From Pleurocapsa sp. PCC 7319 (lineage in GTDB: Bacteria; Cyanobacteriota; Cyanobacteriia; Cyanobacteriales; Xenococcaceae), in assembly GCF_000332195.1 (NCBI RefSeq), contig NZ_KB235922.1, positions 2,628,211-2,692,210 on the forward strand: a DNA stretch of 64,000 nucleotides. The letters run 5' to 3'. The notes beneath the pieces were generated by a model. That model did not search any database, was not told the origin of the DNA, and saw only the letters and a program-made list of their open reading frames with translations. A program made the translations under genes and the position numbers. Below, piece by piece: positions 53,529 to 62,858 of this stretch. How positions within the stretch are numbered: position 1 is the stretch's first letter; each line of letters opens with the position of its first letter.

Positions 53529-54875
53529 TTAGCGAGTTGTGAGCGGTGCTGAAAAATCACTACCCGTTTTGCTAATGAACTCATTTTTAAGTATGGTGAT
53601 CGCTCTAGCATATTGACGATCTGCTTTAGTACCAATCAAATCTGGATTGACACTTAAAGTAGTTTGCTCTTCCCGACTCAAGTCAACTTTAATATCAGGA
53701 GCTATACCTTTTTGGTTAATATCCATACCGCTGGGAGGGTAATAGCGAGCAATAGTAACTGCCAAACCCGAACCATCAGAAAGGGCATGAACCGACTGTA
53801 CTGTTCCCTTGCCATAAGTACGACTACCCACAACTTTTGCCCGATGATTTTCTTTTAAGGCTCCGGCTAAAATTTCACTAGCACTAGCCGAGTAGCCATC
53901 TACTAAGACCACCAAAGGCAAATTAGTTAATGCCTTACCATTGGCAGAAAATTCTTGATTGCCCCCTTTACGATCAATGGTAGAGACAATTGCTCCTTTT
54001 TCCATCCACATACGAGCAATTTCAACACTGGAAAATAGTAAGCCTCCAGGATTACCTCGAAGATCGAGAATAAAGCCTGAAGCTTGTTTCGCGCTTAATT
54101 CTTGGATTGCTTTCTGCATTTGTTCCGCCGCATGGGAACTAAATTCATCAAGCTTGATATAGCCTACCTTAGAATCTTGCTCTTGATTGAGGGTATAGCT
54201 AACAGAGGGTAATTCAATTTGTGCTCTAGCTATGGTGACATCAAACGCAGGTTGTTCTGACCGAGAAATCTCTAATATGACTTCAGTGCCGACTTCCCCC
54301 TTGATTTCTGCAGAGGCTTGTTCTAAGGTCATCAACTTGGTTGATTTTCCATTGACGCTAACAATATGATCCCCTGCTTTAAGTCCTGCTTCACTTGCTG
54401 GAGAATTAGGGATAGGCTCAACTACAATTAATTTACTCGTTTTTTGGTCAATTCCCAAGCGAATACCAATCCCCGAAAGCTCTCCGGAAGTCTGGCTAGT
54501 TAACTCCTCATACTCTTCTGGAGCTAAAAATCTAGTATAAGGATCCCCCAAGTCTTTTAGAGACCTACGAATAGCTTTGTAAGCAGTTTTTTGATCGGTG
54601 TATTCTGCTCGAAGCAATTCTTGTCGTTTTATTTTCCAGTCAATATGATTAAATTCGCGATCGACAAACTCACTGTTAACAATTTGCCATACTTCATCAA
54701 TGATGGTTTTGGGACTATCTTCTAGTGCGGCTACTACCGGAGAACTACTATGGGATACCAATAAAGAAGTGGCAGCAAAAACTGCTGTTAATTTTATCGC
54801 CTTGAGACGATAGTTTTTGGATTTTAAAAAGCCTAAAATCAAACCAGAACGTCTGGAGGAATAATTCATGAGCAA
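53529..54875 (-). CDS. C-terminal processing peptidase (S41 family)
   Basis: 448 aa. Signal/anchor segment (about 25-50), N-terminal helical part, PDZ domain about 130-215 (GIGIRLGI, SEAGLKAGDHIVSVNG), then the S41 core with ILDLRGNPGG. The Ser-Lys dyad lies in DGYSASASEIL (about 329) and TYGKGTVQ (Lys 356). It belongs to the Ctp family; one cyanobacterial paralogue matures photosystem II D1, but I cannot say whether this is that one (CtpA) or CtpB/CtpC, so no symbol is given. It acts in the thylakoid lumen or periplasm. Confidence 0.93.
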   Translation of the reverse strand: MLMNYSSRRSGLILGFLKSKNYRLKAIKLTAVFAATSLLVSHSSSPVVAALEDSPKTIIDEVWQIVNSEFVDREFNHIDWKIKRQELLRAEYTDQKTAYKAIRRSLKDLGDPYTRFLAPEEYEELTSQTSGELSGIGIRLGIDQKTSKLIVVEPIPNSPASEAGLKAGDHIVSVNGKSTKLMTLEQASAEIKGEVGTEVILEISRSEQPAFDVTIARAQIELPSVSYTLNQEQDSKVGYIKLDEFSSHAAEQMQKAIQELSAKQASGFILDLRGNPGGLLFSSVEIARMWMEKGAIVSTIDRKGGNQEFSANGKALTNLPLVVLVDGYSASASEILAGALKENHRAKVVGSRTYGKGTVQSVHALSDGSGLAVTIARYYPPSGMDINQKGIAPDIKVDLSREEQTTLSVNPDLIGTKADRQYARAITILKNEFISKTGSDFSAPLTTR

Positions 54876-55184
54876 GGTAAACTTATATAGAAATTATGAT
54901 TACAATACAGTCTCAAAAAATCAGATTTCTGAATGGTAGTTCGGAGTTAAAGTAGAGCAAATTATCTTCACGAGCAAATTATGTAAAATACTTTTAATCA
55001 ATTTATCCCACGATAGTATCAACAGGTAAACCGGAGTTTGCAGATTATAATTATTGAGTTTTTGATCTTTACTTCTCTCGTCAGTACATAATATAAGGGT
55101 TAATCTTTTATATATGTATAACATTTTGCTGTAACTCTCTGCTGACAATGCTGACAAGTTGTCAATAAAATTAAATATCTAATT
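54876..55184. other. Gene-free stretch between the Ctp protease and Nudix genes
   Basis: 309 bp, AT-rich. It should carry the promoter of the protease gene (minus strand). A 78-codon minus-strand frame is present but has no recognisable content or ribosome binding site. No repeat or hairpin was seen. Confidence 0.4.
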
Positions 55185-55640
55185 CTAATCATCTGCCAAA
55201 TCTGAAGCCATAAAATTGAGCAAAATTTGACGGTGAATGCCTCCTATTGGTCTTGACTCGCCTGCTTTAGCAGAATAAGCGTAACCAAGCTTAATCTCGG
55301 TAGGAGTTAATAGACCCAGATCCCATCCTTCATTTAATTCTAATTCATCGATAGTAACGATTAGAGGGCAAAAAAATAGATAGCGTTTAATATTTTGCTC
55401 TGTATAACAGCCAAGTTCCTTCAGTTGTTGGGGCTGATAATTAATTTCTTCAATTAACTCTCGTTTAAGTCCTGCTTCTGGTTTTTCTCCCGGTTCTAAA
55501 TGACCCCCAAATAAACCCCAAACCCCAGGATGAACAATAGTAGGAATATTATCTCGTAATTGCATCAAATATTTACCATCTTGATGAATTATTGCCAAGG
55601 TTACGGATATGGGCTGTAAAGATTGAGAGCAATCATTCAT
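55185..55640 (-). CDS. Nudix hydrolase
   Basis: 151 aa. The complete Nudix box lies at about 42-64: GGHLEPGEKPEAGLKREL followed by IEEINY (GX5EX7REUXEE). Flanking features are LAIIHQDGKYLMQLR and HPGVWGLFG. It hydrolyses a nucleoside-diphosphate-X compound; the substrate cannot be told from the sequence. Confidence 0.92.
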   Translation of the reverse strand: MNDCSQSLQPISVTLAIIHQDGKYLMQLRDNIPTIVHPGVWGLFGGHLEPGEKPEAGLKRELIEEINYQPQQLKELGCYTEQNIKRYLFFCPLIVTIDELELNEGWDLGLLTPTEIKLGYAYSAKAGESRPIGGIHRQILLNFMASDLADD

Positions 55641-55722
55641 AAAATTTAGCTTATGTTTAAATTATTTAGAGATTGTCTGGGCAATTTTTACTTATAAATT
55701 TTTTTTGCTATTGTACTAACTT

Positions 55723-56148
55723 TTAATTATTGTTAATTGACTGGGGACTATCTAGCTGTTCTAGTTCAACCAGATACAGATCTCCTAACTCTTGCTCAGC
55801 AAAAGGCAAACTTTGATATTCAATCTTACCCTTAATAGTTATTTGCTGCCCCAGTTGAGGACTAGTTTGGGATGTAACGATCCAGATCTTGCCTGTGGCA
55901 TCTTCTATCTGATATGCAGCATTATCGACAAAAGGAGCTAAATGCACCACCTTACCTGTTACGTATATAGTTTTGCCGATATTTTGGGTCGAGATTTTAT
56001 CAATAGAAATAAATGCTGTTTTACAACTTACTAAGCTGCCCAGTAATATTGTGCCAAGGCTAATTAGCAACAGTTTGCTTATAACTGGCTTAAACTTGAT
56101 CTTGGAAATTAGCATGGGCAAATATATTTTTTTCCCAGTCATCAACAC
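55723..56148 (-). CDS. Putative lipoprotein with OB-fold-like domain
   Basis: 141 aa. The signal segment (LLLISLGTILLGSLVSC) ends in a lipobox LVSC (Cys about 42 from the first Met; a later start may be used). The mature domain, IGKTIYVTGKVVHLAPFVDN then YQIEDATGKIWIVTS and GQQITIKGKIEYQ, has the beta-barrel rhythm of OB-fold proteins. Function unknown; probably a membrane-anchored periplasmic protein. It lies back to back with folD. Confidence 0.7.
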   Translation of the reverse strand: MLMTGKKIYLPMLISKIKFKPVISKLLLISLGTILLGSLVSCKTAFISIDKISTQNIGKTIYVTGKVVHLAPFVDNAAYQIEDATGKIWIVTSQTSPQLGQQITIKGKIEYQSLPFAEQELGDLYLVELEQLDSPQSINNN

Positions 56149-56193
56149 CCAGCTTAACCTGTTTAATTTTTAGTTTAATTTTTACAAGTACTT

Positions 56194-57066
56194 ATGTCTG
56201 CTCAATCACCTTGCCTATTGGATGGTAAAGCTTTAGCCCAAAAAATTCAGTTAGAGTTAAAAACTAAAGTCGCCCAGCTAGAATCTAAAATGGGTCGTCC
56301 TCCTGGCTTGGCTGTATTGATGGTGGGTGATAATCCCGCCAGTGCCGTCTATGTCCGTAATAAAGAGCGAGCTTGTCAGAAGGTAGGGATTGCTTCGATG
56401 GGTAGACACTTTGCTGCCGATACGACTCAAGAGGAGTTAGAACAGGTAATTGCCCAATTAAATCAGGACGAGAAAGTAGACGGTATTTTAGTCCAACTGC
56501 CCTTACCAAGTCATCTAGACTCAATTGCTCTTTTACATCGCATTGATCCTGATAAAGATGCTGATGGTTTACATCCAGTCAATTTAGGTAAGCTAGTGCG
56601 TTCAGAGTCTGGTTTACGTAGTTGCACTCCCGCTGGGGTTATGCGACTTTTGCAGGAATATGATATTTCTCTTTCGGGTAAAAAAGCTGTGGTGATAGGA
56701 AGAAGTATTTTAGTTGGTAAACCGATCGCTCTGATGCTGCTGGAGAAGAATGCCACGGTGACTATTGCTCATTCACGAACTCAAGATCTAGGTGCGGTGT
56801 GTCGTGAGGCAGATATTTTAGTGGCGGCAGTGGGTCAACCAGAAATGATTACCCACGAGATGGTGCAACCTGGTGCAGTAGTAATAGATGTAGGTATTAA
56901 TCGACTAGAAAATAGTGAGGGAAAATCGAAATTGGTTGGTGACGTAGATTTTGAGGGAGTAGCAGCGAACGCCAGCTACATTACCCCTGTACCTGGAGGT
57001 ATTGGTCCCATGACGGTAGCAATGTTACTCAGCAATACGGTGCAGAGTTATAGCCAAAAAGTTTAG
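56194..57066 (+). CDS. folD: Bifunctional methylenetetrahydrofolate dehydrogenase / methenyltetrahydrofolate cyclohydrolase
   Basis: 290 aa, standard length. The catalytic Lys lies in [17 protein letters not shown] (about 57). Substrate and NADP motifs are [27 protein letters not shown], the Rossmann stretch [20 protein letters not shown], and [16 protein letters not shown]. It interconverts methylene- and formyl-tetrahydrofolate for purine and one-carbon metabolism. Confidence 0.97.
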   Translation: MSAQSPCLLDGKALAQKIQLELKTKVAQLESKMGRPPGLAVLMVGDNPASAVYVRNKERACQKVGIASMGRHFAADTTQEELEQVIAQLNQDEKVDGILVQLPLPSHLDSIALLHRIDPDKDADGLHPVNLGKLVRSESGLRSCTPAGVMRLLQEYDISLSGKKAVVIGRSILVGKPIALMLLEKNATVTIAHSRTQDLGAVCREADILVAAVGQPEMITHEMVQPGAVVIDVGINRLENSEGKSKLVGDVDFEGVAANASYITPVPGGIGPMTVAMLLSNTVQSYSQKV

Positions 57067-57140
57067 TAACACTACTGTTGCTTCTTCCAAGATTTTAGAT
57101 TAGATAGTATATAATCTTATTTTTCAGATAATTAAATTAA

Positions 57141-57653
57141 TTGAGTGAAAAAGCTAAATTTATGCTGCTGCTTATTTTTTGCTTCTTACTAGCTTTTATT
57201 TGGTCAAGTTTTATTGAATACTGGCTGCATCGCCTAATGCATATATATCCTCGCTTTGGTCGAGATATTATTCCTCACTATAGGCACCACAAAGAAAACT
57301 CAGCTCAAGGGGTTATACCAGAATTTAAAGATTATTCAATGGCAGTACCTTCAGGTTTGCTTGCCTTTTTGATCTCCGTTCCTGTAGGAATTAGTTTTAT
57401 TTTGGGAAGCTTAGTTTATGCTATTTTTGCCGCCTATGCCCATCAGTTACAGCACGAAAACCCAACCAAATGTGTTTGGTTGAAGATGCCTGTTCACTAT
57501 GTACATCATAAATACAATCAGTGGGATTATAATTTTGGTTTGGCGGTAGATTGGTGGGACAAGGTATTTGGTACTTATAAAGCAGTCGATTGGTTAACAG
57601 AAGAAGAACTTGAAAGACCCGAACAAGGCTATCTACAATTAAAGTGGTGGTAA
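57141..57653 (+). CDS. Sterol-desaturase / fatty-acid-hydroxylase-like membrane protein
   Basis: 170 aa from a TTG start (57141); no ATG is nearby in frame except Met 8. About four membrane helices. The di-iron histidine motifs are present: EYWLHRLMHIYPR, HYRHHKENS, HQLQHENP and VHYVHHKYNQWDYN, followed by WWDKVFGTYK. It is probably an oxygen-dependent lipid hydroxylase or desaturase; the substrate is unknown. Downstream of folD by about 75 bp. Confidence 0.85.
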   Translation: MSEKAKFMLLLIFCFLLAFIWSSFIEYWLHRLMHIYPRFGRDIIPHYRHHKENSAQGVIPEFKDYSMAVPSGLLAFLISVPVGISFILGSLVYAIFAAYAHQLQHENPTKCVWLKMPVHYVHHKYNQWDYNFGLAVDWWDKVFGTYKAVDWLTEEELERPEQGYLQLKWW

Positions 57654-57819
57654 GTAGATCCACTTTATTAAATATGGAATGGTTAAGATCGGGGTTAGGT
57701 GATAGGGGTTAGGGATTAGGGAGAATCATCTTCAATTTTTTTACTGTTCTATTAGACGTTTTATAGGTGGAGCTACTTAATACTTAGTTGTGTTCTCAAA
57801 AACCGTAATTTTTTAATTG

Positions 57820-59196
57820 TTACTTGCCAATACAAAAACGACTAAAGATGCGATCTAAGACTGATTCAGTCACTTCTTCTCCAGTTATTTCACCTAAAGC
57901 CTGAATCGCACCACGGAGGTCGATAGTCCAAAAATCTAGTGGCAGTTGATTAGTAATGGTTTCTTGCACTTGTTGCAGGGCGATTTTAGCTCTAGTTAAG
58001 GCGGAAGCCTGTCTTTGATTAACTGCTACTTCGGAATTGGTAGCTAAAATTTTCTTTTGCGCCACTGATGCTAAAATCGCCAATTCCAAATCATCAATCC
58101 CCTCATTTTTGGCAGCACTGGTATGAACTACTTGTTTGATTTCTGGAGGGTAATTAATAGATTGAGGAGCGATTAAGTCAGTTTTGTTGACTATCAGTAT
58201 TAGTGGTTGATGTTTTACTTGTTGATATATTTTTTGGTCAGCAATAGTCCAACCTACCGAAGCATCAATAGTTAATAAGATTAAATCTGCTGCTTCGGCA
58301 GCATCGCGCGATCGCTCGACACCAATTTTTTCTACAGCATCTATCGTTTCTCTGATTCCTGCGGTATCCAGGACTTTAATCGGAATTCCCCCCACTACCA
58401 AAGTAGACTCAATCACATCACGAGTTGTACCGGGTAAATCAGTGACAATGGCGCGATCACTTCGACTCCAAGCGTTAAGCAAACTGGATTTCCCCACATT
58501 GGGGCAACCCACAATAGCAACTTTTAAACCACTCCTTAATAATTCTCCTTGTTCCGCTGTTGCTAAAATAGCTTCTACTTGGGTTAAGGTCCCAGTTAGT
58601 TGTTGCTTTATTTCCTTTTCATCTAGGGGTGGTAAGTCGTCGGCAAAATCAATGCGGGCTTCTACTTCAGCCAAAATGTCTAAGCAAGTAGCCCGCAAAT
58701 CGCGAATCGGACTAGCTAACTTACCTTGTAATCCTGCTAAGGCTATTTGAGAAGCTGCTTGAGATTGGGCGGCAACTAATTCGGCAATACTTTCTGCTTG
58801 GGTTAAATCAATTCTGCCATTGAGAAAAGCTCTCTGGGTAAACTCTCCTGGTTGAGCTAATCTTGCCCCCTCAGCAATACATAACTGTAAGACTTCTTGT
58901 ACGGCAATAATACCTCCATGACAGTGAAATTCCACTACATCTTCCCGCGTAAAAGAACGAGGTCGCAGCATTAACAGTAATAAAGCCTCATCTACGGTTT
59001 GTTTAGTTAGAGGGTGACGAATATAACCATAAAGAATACGATGACTTGACCATTCCTGCTTACCAGCCCCCTTGAATAAGATACGGGCAATACTCAGGGC
59101 TCTTTCTCCTGAGAGGCGTACTATACCCACACTTCCCTGTTGAGGCACAATAGCAGTGGCGATCGCCACTATGGTTTCTCCCTGAACTAAAGACAT
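57820..59196 (-). CDS. mnmE: tRNA modification GTPase MnmE
   Basis: 458 aa, normal length. N-terminal tetrahydrofolate-binding domain ([29 protein letters not shown]), helical domain, inserted G domain with P-loop [15 protein letters not shown] (about 228), [14 protein letters not shown] and VNKTDL, and the C-terminal catalytic FCIGK with the conserved Cys. With MnmG it modifies wobble uridine (cmnm5U) in tRNAs. Confidence 0.97.
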   Translation of the reverse strand: MSLVQGETIVAIATAIVPQQGSVGIVRLSGERALSIARILFKGAGKQEWSSHRILYGYIRHPLTKQTVDEALLLLMLRPRSFTREDVVEFHCHGGIIAVQEVLQLCIAEGARLAQPGEFTQRAFLNGRIDLTQAESIAELVAAQSQAASQIALAGLQGKLASPIRDLRATCLDILAEVEARIDFADDLPPLDEKEIKQQLTGTLTQVEAILATAEQGELLRSGLKVAIVGCPNVGKSSLLNAWSRSDRAIVTDLPGTTRDVIESTLVVGGIPIKVLDTAGIRETIDAVEKIGVERSRDAAEAADLILLTIDASVGWTIADQKIYQQVKHQPLILIVNKTDLIAPQSINYPPEIKQVVHTSAAKNEGIDDLELAILASVAQKKILATNSEVAVNQRQASALTRAKIALQQVQETITNQLPLDFWTIDLRGAIQALGEITGEEVTESVLDRIFSRFCIGK

Positions 59197-59341
59197 TTAG
59201 GTAAAATATATGCTTGCTTCGTATTAAACTATAAAACTTTCTAATCGTTTCTTTATTGTGTAGCATTTATTATTTATCATTGTCATTTATCATTTAAACC
59301 ACTTCTACGTTGGAAATCAGCAGTTTTCGATTATTAAATTC

Positions 59342-60034
59342 ATGAATAAAGCCGTAGTCTTACTCTCTGGGGGATTGGATTCCGCCACCACCGCAGCTAT
59401 TGCCATTACAGCAGGATATGAGGCGATCGCGCTTTCTTTTCGCTATGGTCAACGTCACCAGAAAGAATTAGATGCTGCGACCAATATAGCTAAGATATTG
59501 GGGATCGCAGAACATTATGTAGTGGATGTTAATCTCTCACAATGGGGTGGCTCGTCGTTGACAGATGAATCTCTGACTATTCCCCAAAAGGGACTACAAC
59601 CAGATATTATTCCTTCTACCTATGTACCGGGACGCAATACAGTTTTTATCGCGATCGCCCTTTCTTTGGCGGAGGCGAAAAATGCTCAGGCTATTTATTT
59701 AGGAATTAATGCGGTAGATTATTCTGGCTATCCTGATTGTCGCCCTGAATATTTGCAAGCCTATCAACAGCTAGCCAATCTCTCTTCCAAAGTTGGCATC
59801 GAAGGCAATACTCCTCAGTTAGTCGCCCCCTTAGTGAATGATTCTAAAGTGGATATTGTACGTCGCGCTCTCGAATTAAATGTACCAATTGCCGATACTT
59901 GGTCATGTTATCAAGGGGGAGAAACTCCTTGTGGATTGTGTGATTCTTGTCGAATTCGCGATCGGGCTTTAATAGAAGTTGGTCGTTTTGATTTAACCAG
60001 TGAAGCTAGTAAATCACTAAAAGCTGATAATTAA
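59342..60034 (+). CDS. queC: 7-cyano-7-deazaguanine synthase
   Basis: 230 aa. PP-loop [16 protein letters not shown] (about 6-21), [35 protein letters not shown], and the zinc cluster [18 protein letters not shown] (about 186-204). It converts carboxy-deazaguanine to preQ0 in queuosine synthesis, using ATP and ammonia. It stands alone; no other queuosine gene is in the window. Confidence 0.97.
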   Translation: MNKAVVLLSGGLDSATTAAIAITAGYEAIALSFRYGQRHQKELDAATNIAKILGIAEHYVVDVNLSQWGGSSLTDESLTIPQKGLQPDIIPSTYVPGRNTVFIAIALSLAEAKNAQAIYLGINAVDYSGYPDCRPEYLQAYQQLANLSSKVGIEGNTPQLVAPLVNDSKVDIVRRALELNVPIADTWSCYQGGETPCGLCDSCRIRDRALIEVGRFDLTSEASKSLKADN

Positions 60035-60139
60035 TTATGATAATTAATTAAATATCAATAATTTTGGGTTTATTAACTAAAAAATCATAAATATCTATAA
60101 ATAAACACAAATGAATTATATTAATAAGTACTGGATTGA

Positions 60140-61246
60140 TTGCGCATATTAGTATTTATAATCAAATTGGGCGTGTTTAAGTATAAGGATTTTAACTGGT
60201 ATTTTTTTTTAGCAACATTAATGGTTGTAATTGCAATTCAGCAGATAAATTTAACTTCGGCAACAGTTATAACTACTAATAGTCATTTAACTCAGGAAGT
60301 AATTACTCTCAACGATCAAGCCAAAACAACTACTCAGAACACCAAAGCATTAACATACTTAGATCAGGTTTCTAATAAGTTTAATGTAGAGTTAGCTGTA
60401 GCTTCTTCAGAAAATCAATCTAACTTAACTAATTATCATGCTGCTCAAGTTGAGCGTATTGACGAGAAGGCTAACCCCAACACTAAAGAAGTCAAGATAG
60501 CCTCTTTGTCTATTTTTTTACTACTGTTTATTTCTATTGTTGTCTTTTATGCTTTCTTTTTATTCTACAAATGGCTTTTAGGAGTCGATAGTCATAAGCT
60601 AGTTAGATTACAAGACAGTTACAATGCAGAACAGCCCTCGGCTTTTTTAAATCCCGAAAACCAAGATGTCGTTCCAGCCAAAGATAATCACCAAGCAACG
60701 GTATCTAAACTACAAATTGCCTTTTCTTCTCAGGCTAATAATCTACAAGAAAAATTAGCCCAAGCCGTTTTAAGTGTTGAGATTAGACAAGATCAAGGGT
60801 TAATCGAATTGATGCATAAAACTCTATCAGTTTTAATCGATCAAGAGCATTGGACTCATGTGAACCAGACTTCGGTATCTCTTCCTCTACAAGATGTCAA
60901 AGCAGAATTTGAGGCAATTATTGATACCGAATATAACAAATCAGTTAGAGAAAAGATAAATACTAGTAATAGCAACACCCAAGTGGAAAAATCTTCAGAG
61001 TCTAGTGAAGATGACATTTTTAAATATATTGTAGTTACTTTAGTTATATGTACAGCCCACAAAAAACTTTTACATAACACAATTCATACTAAGGAACAGT
61101 TAAATGAGGAATTAATAGAACTTAGTCAGATGGAAAAGGATAAGTTAATTAAATTTGATTTAGTTTGGAATCCAGGAACAGCAGGTAATTACATTACCAA
61201 CAATCAATTGCTTAGAGAGTATGGCGATCTGCTCAGGCTTTTTTAA
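60140..61246 (+). CDS. DUF1517-family membrane protein
   Basis: 368 aa from a TTG start, or shorter from an internal Met. Hydrophobic segment near the N-terminus (WYFFLATLMVVIAIQQ), a polar stretch, a second membrane helix (SIFLLLFISIVVFYAFFLFY, about 116-135), then a cytoplasmic domain. That domain has VSKLQIAFSSQANNLQEKLA, the DDIFKYIVVTLVICTAHKKL block and the closing VWNPGTAGNYITNNQLLREY. These agree with the DUF1517 family of cyanobacteria and plastids. Function unknown. The gene ends about 30 bp before an insertion sequence. Confidence 0.75.
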   Translation: MRILVFIIKLGVFKYKDFNWYFFLATLMVVIAIQQINLTSATVITTNSHLTQEVITLNDQAKTTTQNTKALTYLDQVSNKFNVELAVASSENQSNLTNYHAAQVERIDEKANPNTKEVKIASLSIFLLLFISIVVFYAFFLFYKWLLGVDSHKLVRLQDSYNAEQPSAFLNPENQDVVPAKDNHQATVSKLQIAFSSQANNLQEKLAQAVLSVEIRQDQGLIELMHKTLSVLIDQEHWTHVNQTSVSLPLQDVKAEFEAIIDTEYNKSVREKINTSNSNTQVEKSSESSEDDIFKYIVVTLVICTAHKKLLHNTIHTKEQLNEELIELSQMEKDKLIKFDLVWNPGTAGNYITNNQLLREYGDLLRLF

Positions 61247-61277
61247 TCAAAAGCATTGATAGTCTAAAAAACTACTA

Positions 61278-62619
61278 GTGGATTGGGGCTTAAATAAGGT
61301 AACTATTAAACAGTTAAAACCTTACCTTTATAAGTCCATTTGAAAGGCTTTGCCATCTTATCGTTGTAGTAAGCAATAAAATCAAGAATCTTCGTCGCTA
61401 AATCTCCTGTACTTAGAAAACTGCTTCGCTTGAGAAGTTTACGCATTAAAATACTGAACCAAATTTCAACAACTCGATTGGTCATGGCGGGGAAACCCCG
61501 CCGACCCTCTCGTTCAATTTGATTTAACCAAGAACAGTGTTTTGGAGTGTAATGAAAGACGACCTCATGCTCAGGATTGCTTAAAAATTTGGCTCGAGTT
61601 TCCATTGACTGAAGAATTCCCGACTGACCTTTTTTACCCAATGTTACGGCGGGAATTCCCTCATTAGACGCAATCCAACGAACCAAAGATTCAGAGACAT
61701 GGATATTTAAACAATCCATGACTAAATGCCACTTTTTAACTCTTTGGTTAGCTTTAATCATTCGCTGCACATGGACAATAAAATCTAACTCCGTTCTAGT
61801 TTGACCAATACTTTCATATATGATTTTGCCACTACTAATATCAAAACTAGCAATTAGAGTTTGAGTGCCGTGTCGAATATATTCAAACTCTCTTTTGGCT
61901 GGCTGACCTGGTTTCATTGGTTTGTCAAAATATTTTCGCTCCAGAGCTTGAATCCCTGTCATCTCATCGGTACTGATAACTCTTTCTTCCCTTTTTCTTA
62001 AATCTTGTGCTTGTTTGTACAACCAACAGATGTTTTTGATTTTTTCATCAAACTTTTCGTCGGGGGGGGATTCAACCAATATTCTGAGACATGGGGTTTT
62101 AAGGTGGCTTCGGAGAGTAATCTGCCCACGTGCCTTGTGGAAATACTTCCGACTATTCCTTGTTTGACCATCTCTTCTGCTAATTCTCTTGATGTCCAAT
62201 GACTGATTGGTCTGCCATATTTTTCTGGTGACTCACAAGCAATGGCAAATAATTGTAATACTTGTTCCGTCGTAAATTTAGTCGGTGACCCTGGTCTTTC
62301 TGCATCCAATAGTCTTTCCTTGACGAGTGCATCTTTTTGCTTCAACTGTAACCATCTTTCTCGCCACAGTCTTGCCATTTTTCGGCTAATGTCTAATTCT
62401 TTTGCAATAGTGCGATGATTTTTTCCTTGAGATGCCAAAAGTATAATTTTGGCTCTCTTGGCAACTTGTTGACTGGTACTATGACGAGCCAAAATCTTTT
62501 CTAATTCTTGTTTCTCTTCATTGTCTAACTTTACTGGTTTAGGAGCTAGTCTTGGCATCTGCTTTCTTCTCTTATTTTTACTCCTGATTAATGGTATCTT
62601 TATTTGCGCCCTAATCCAC
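61278..62619 (-). mobile_element. Complete IS630-type insertion sequence, 1,342 bp
   Basis: TA flanks both ends (61276-61277 and 62620-62621). The inverted ends are GTGGATTGGGGCTTAAATAA (left) and GTGGATTAGGGCGCAAATAA (right, reversed). It shares its transposase frames with the truncated copy at 57-857. The target was the centre of the palindrome AACTAC-TA-GTAGTT. Confidence 0.92.
61306..62558 (-). CDS. IS630-family transposase made by -1 frameshifting
   Basis: The first frame (62558 down to 61998) encodes the helix-turn-helix half. The second (from about 62070 down to 61306) encodes the DDE half with STDEMTGIQ (first Asp), WHLVMDCLNIHVSES (second Asp) and YTPKHCSWLNQIERE (Glu). The frames meet at a run of eight G on the plus strand (62062-62069), read as C8 in the mRNA. 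A -1 slip gives a fused protein of about 417 aa. The same arrangement in the other copy argues for programmed frameshifting or polymerase slippage. Confidence 0.88.
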
Positions 62620-62621
62620 TA

Positions 62622-62858
62622 GTAGTTGCGCATTTCAATAGAATCTGGTCAAATATTTGCCTAGGAACTACAGCAGCACAAAGGGCTGGATTAACCTCAA
62701 GACAATGGAATTGGAATAATATCGTTACCTATGCCATAGTTTTTTGATTCACCACCCGTTGCTTCAACTCAGTTGCAATGGCGAGATTTGATCGTTGCCC
62801 CAATTCCTAAAATGCCCATCAATTATTGACCTCCAGTGTTTTGTAAAGATTATCTGTA
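62622..62858 (+). pseudogene. Short degraded coding remnants between the insertion sequence and the tape-measure gene
   Basis: Two short open stretches look like gene ends: FNRIWSNICLGTTAAQRAGL then TSRQWNWNNIVTYAIVF and stop (about 62634-62748), and ASTQLQWRDLIVAPIPKMP then INY and stop (about 62763-62828). Neither has a start codon. I do not recognise either; they may be tails of lost genes from the neighbouring cluster. Confidence 0.3.

Noticed and set aside
54921-55157. 78-codon minus-strand frame between the protease and Nudix genes
   Set aside because: No ribosome binding site or motif; composition matches intergenic sequence.
57660-57725. GGGTTAGG-type runs after the desaturase-like gene considered as telomere-like or regulatory
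   Set aside because: Simple G-rich intergenic repeats are common in cyanobacteria and no further structure was found.
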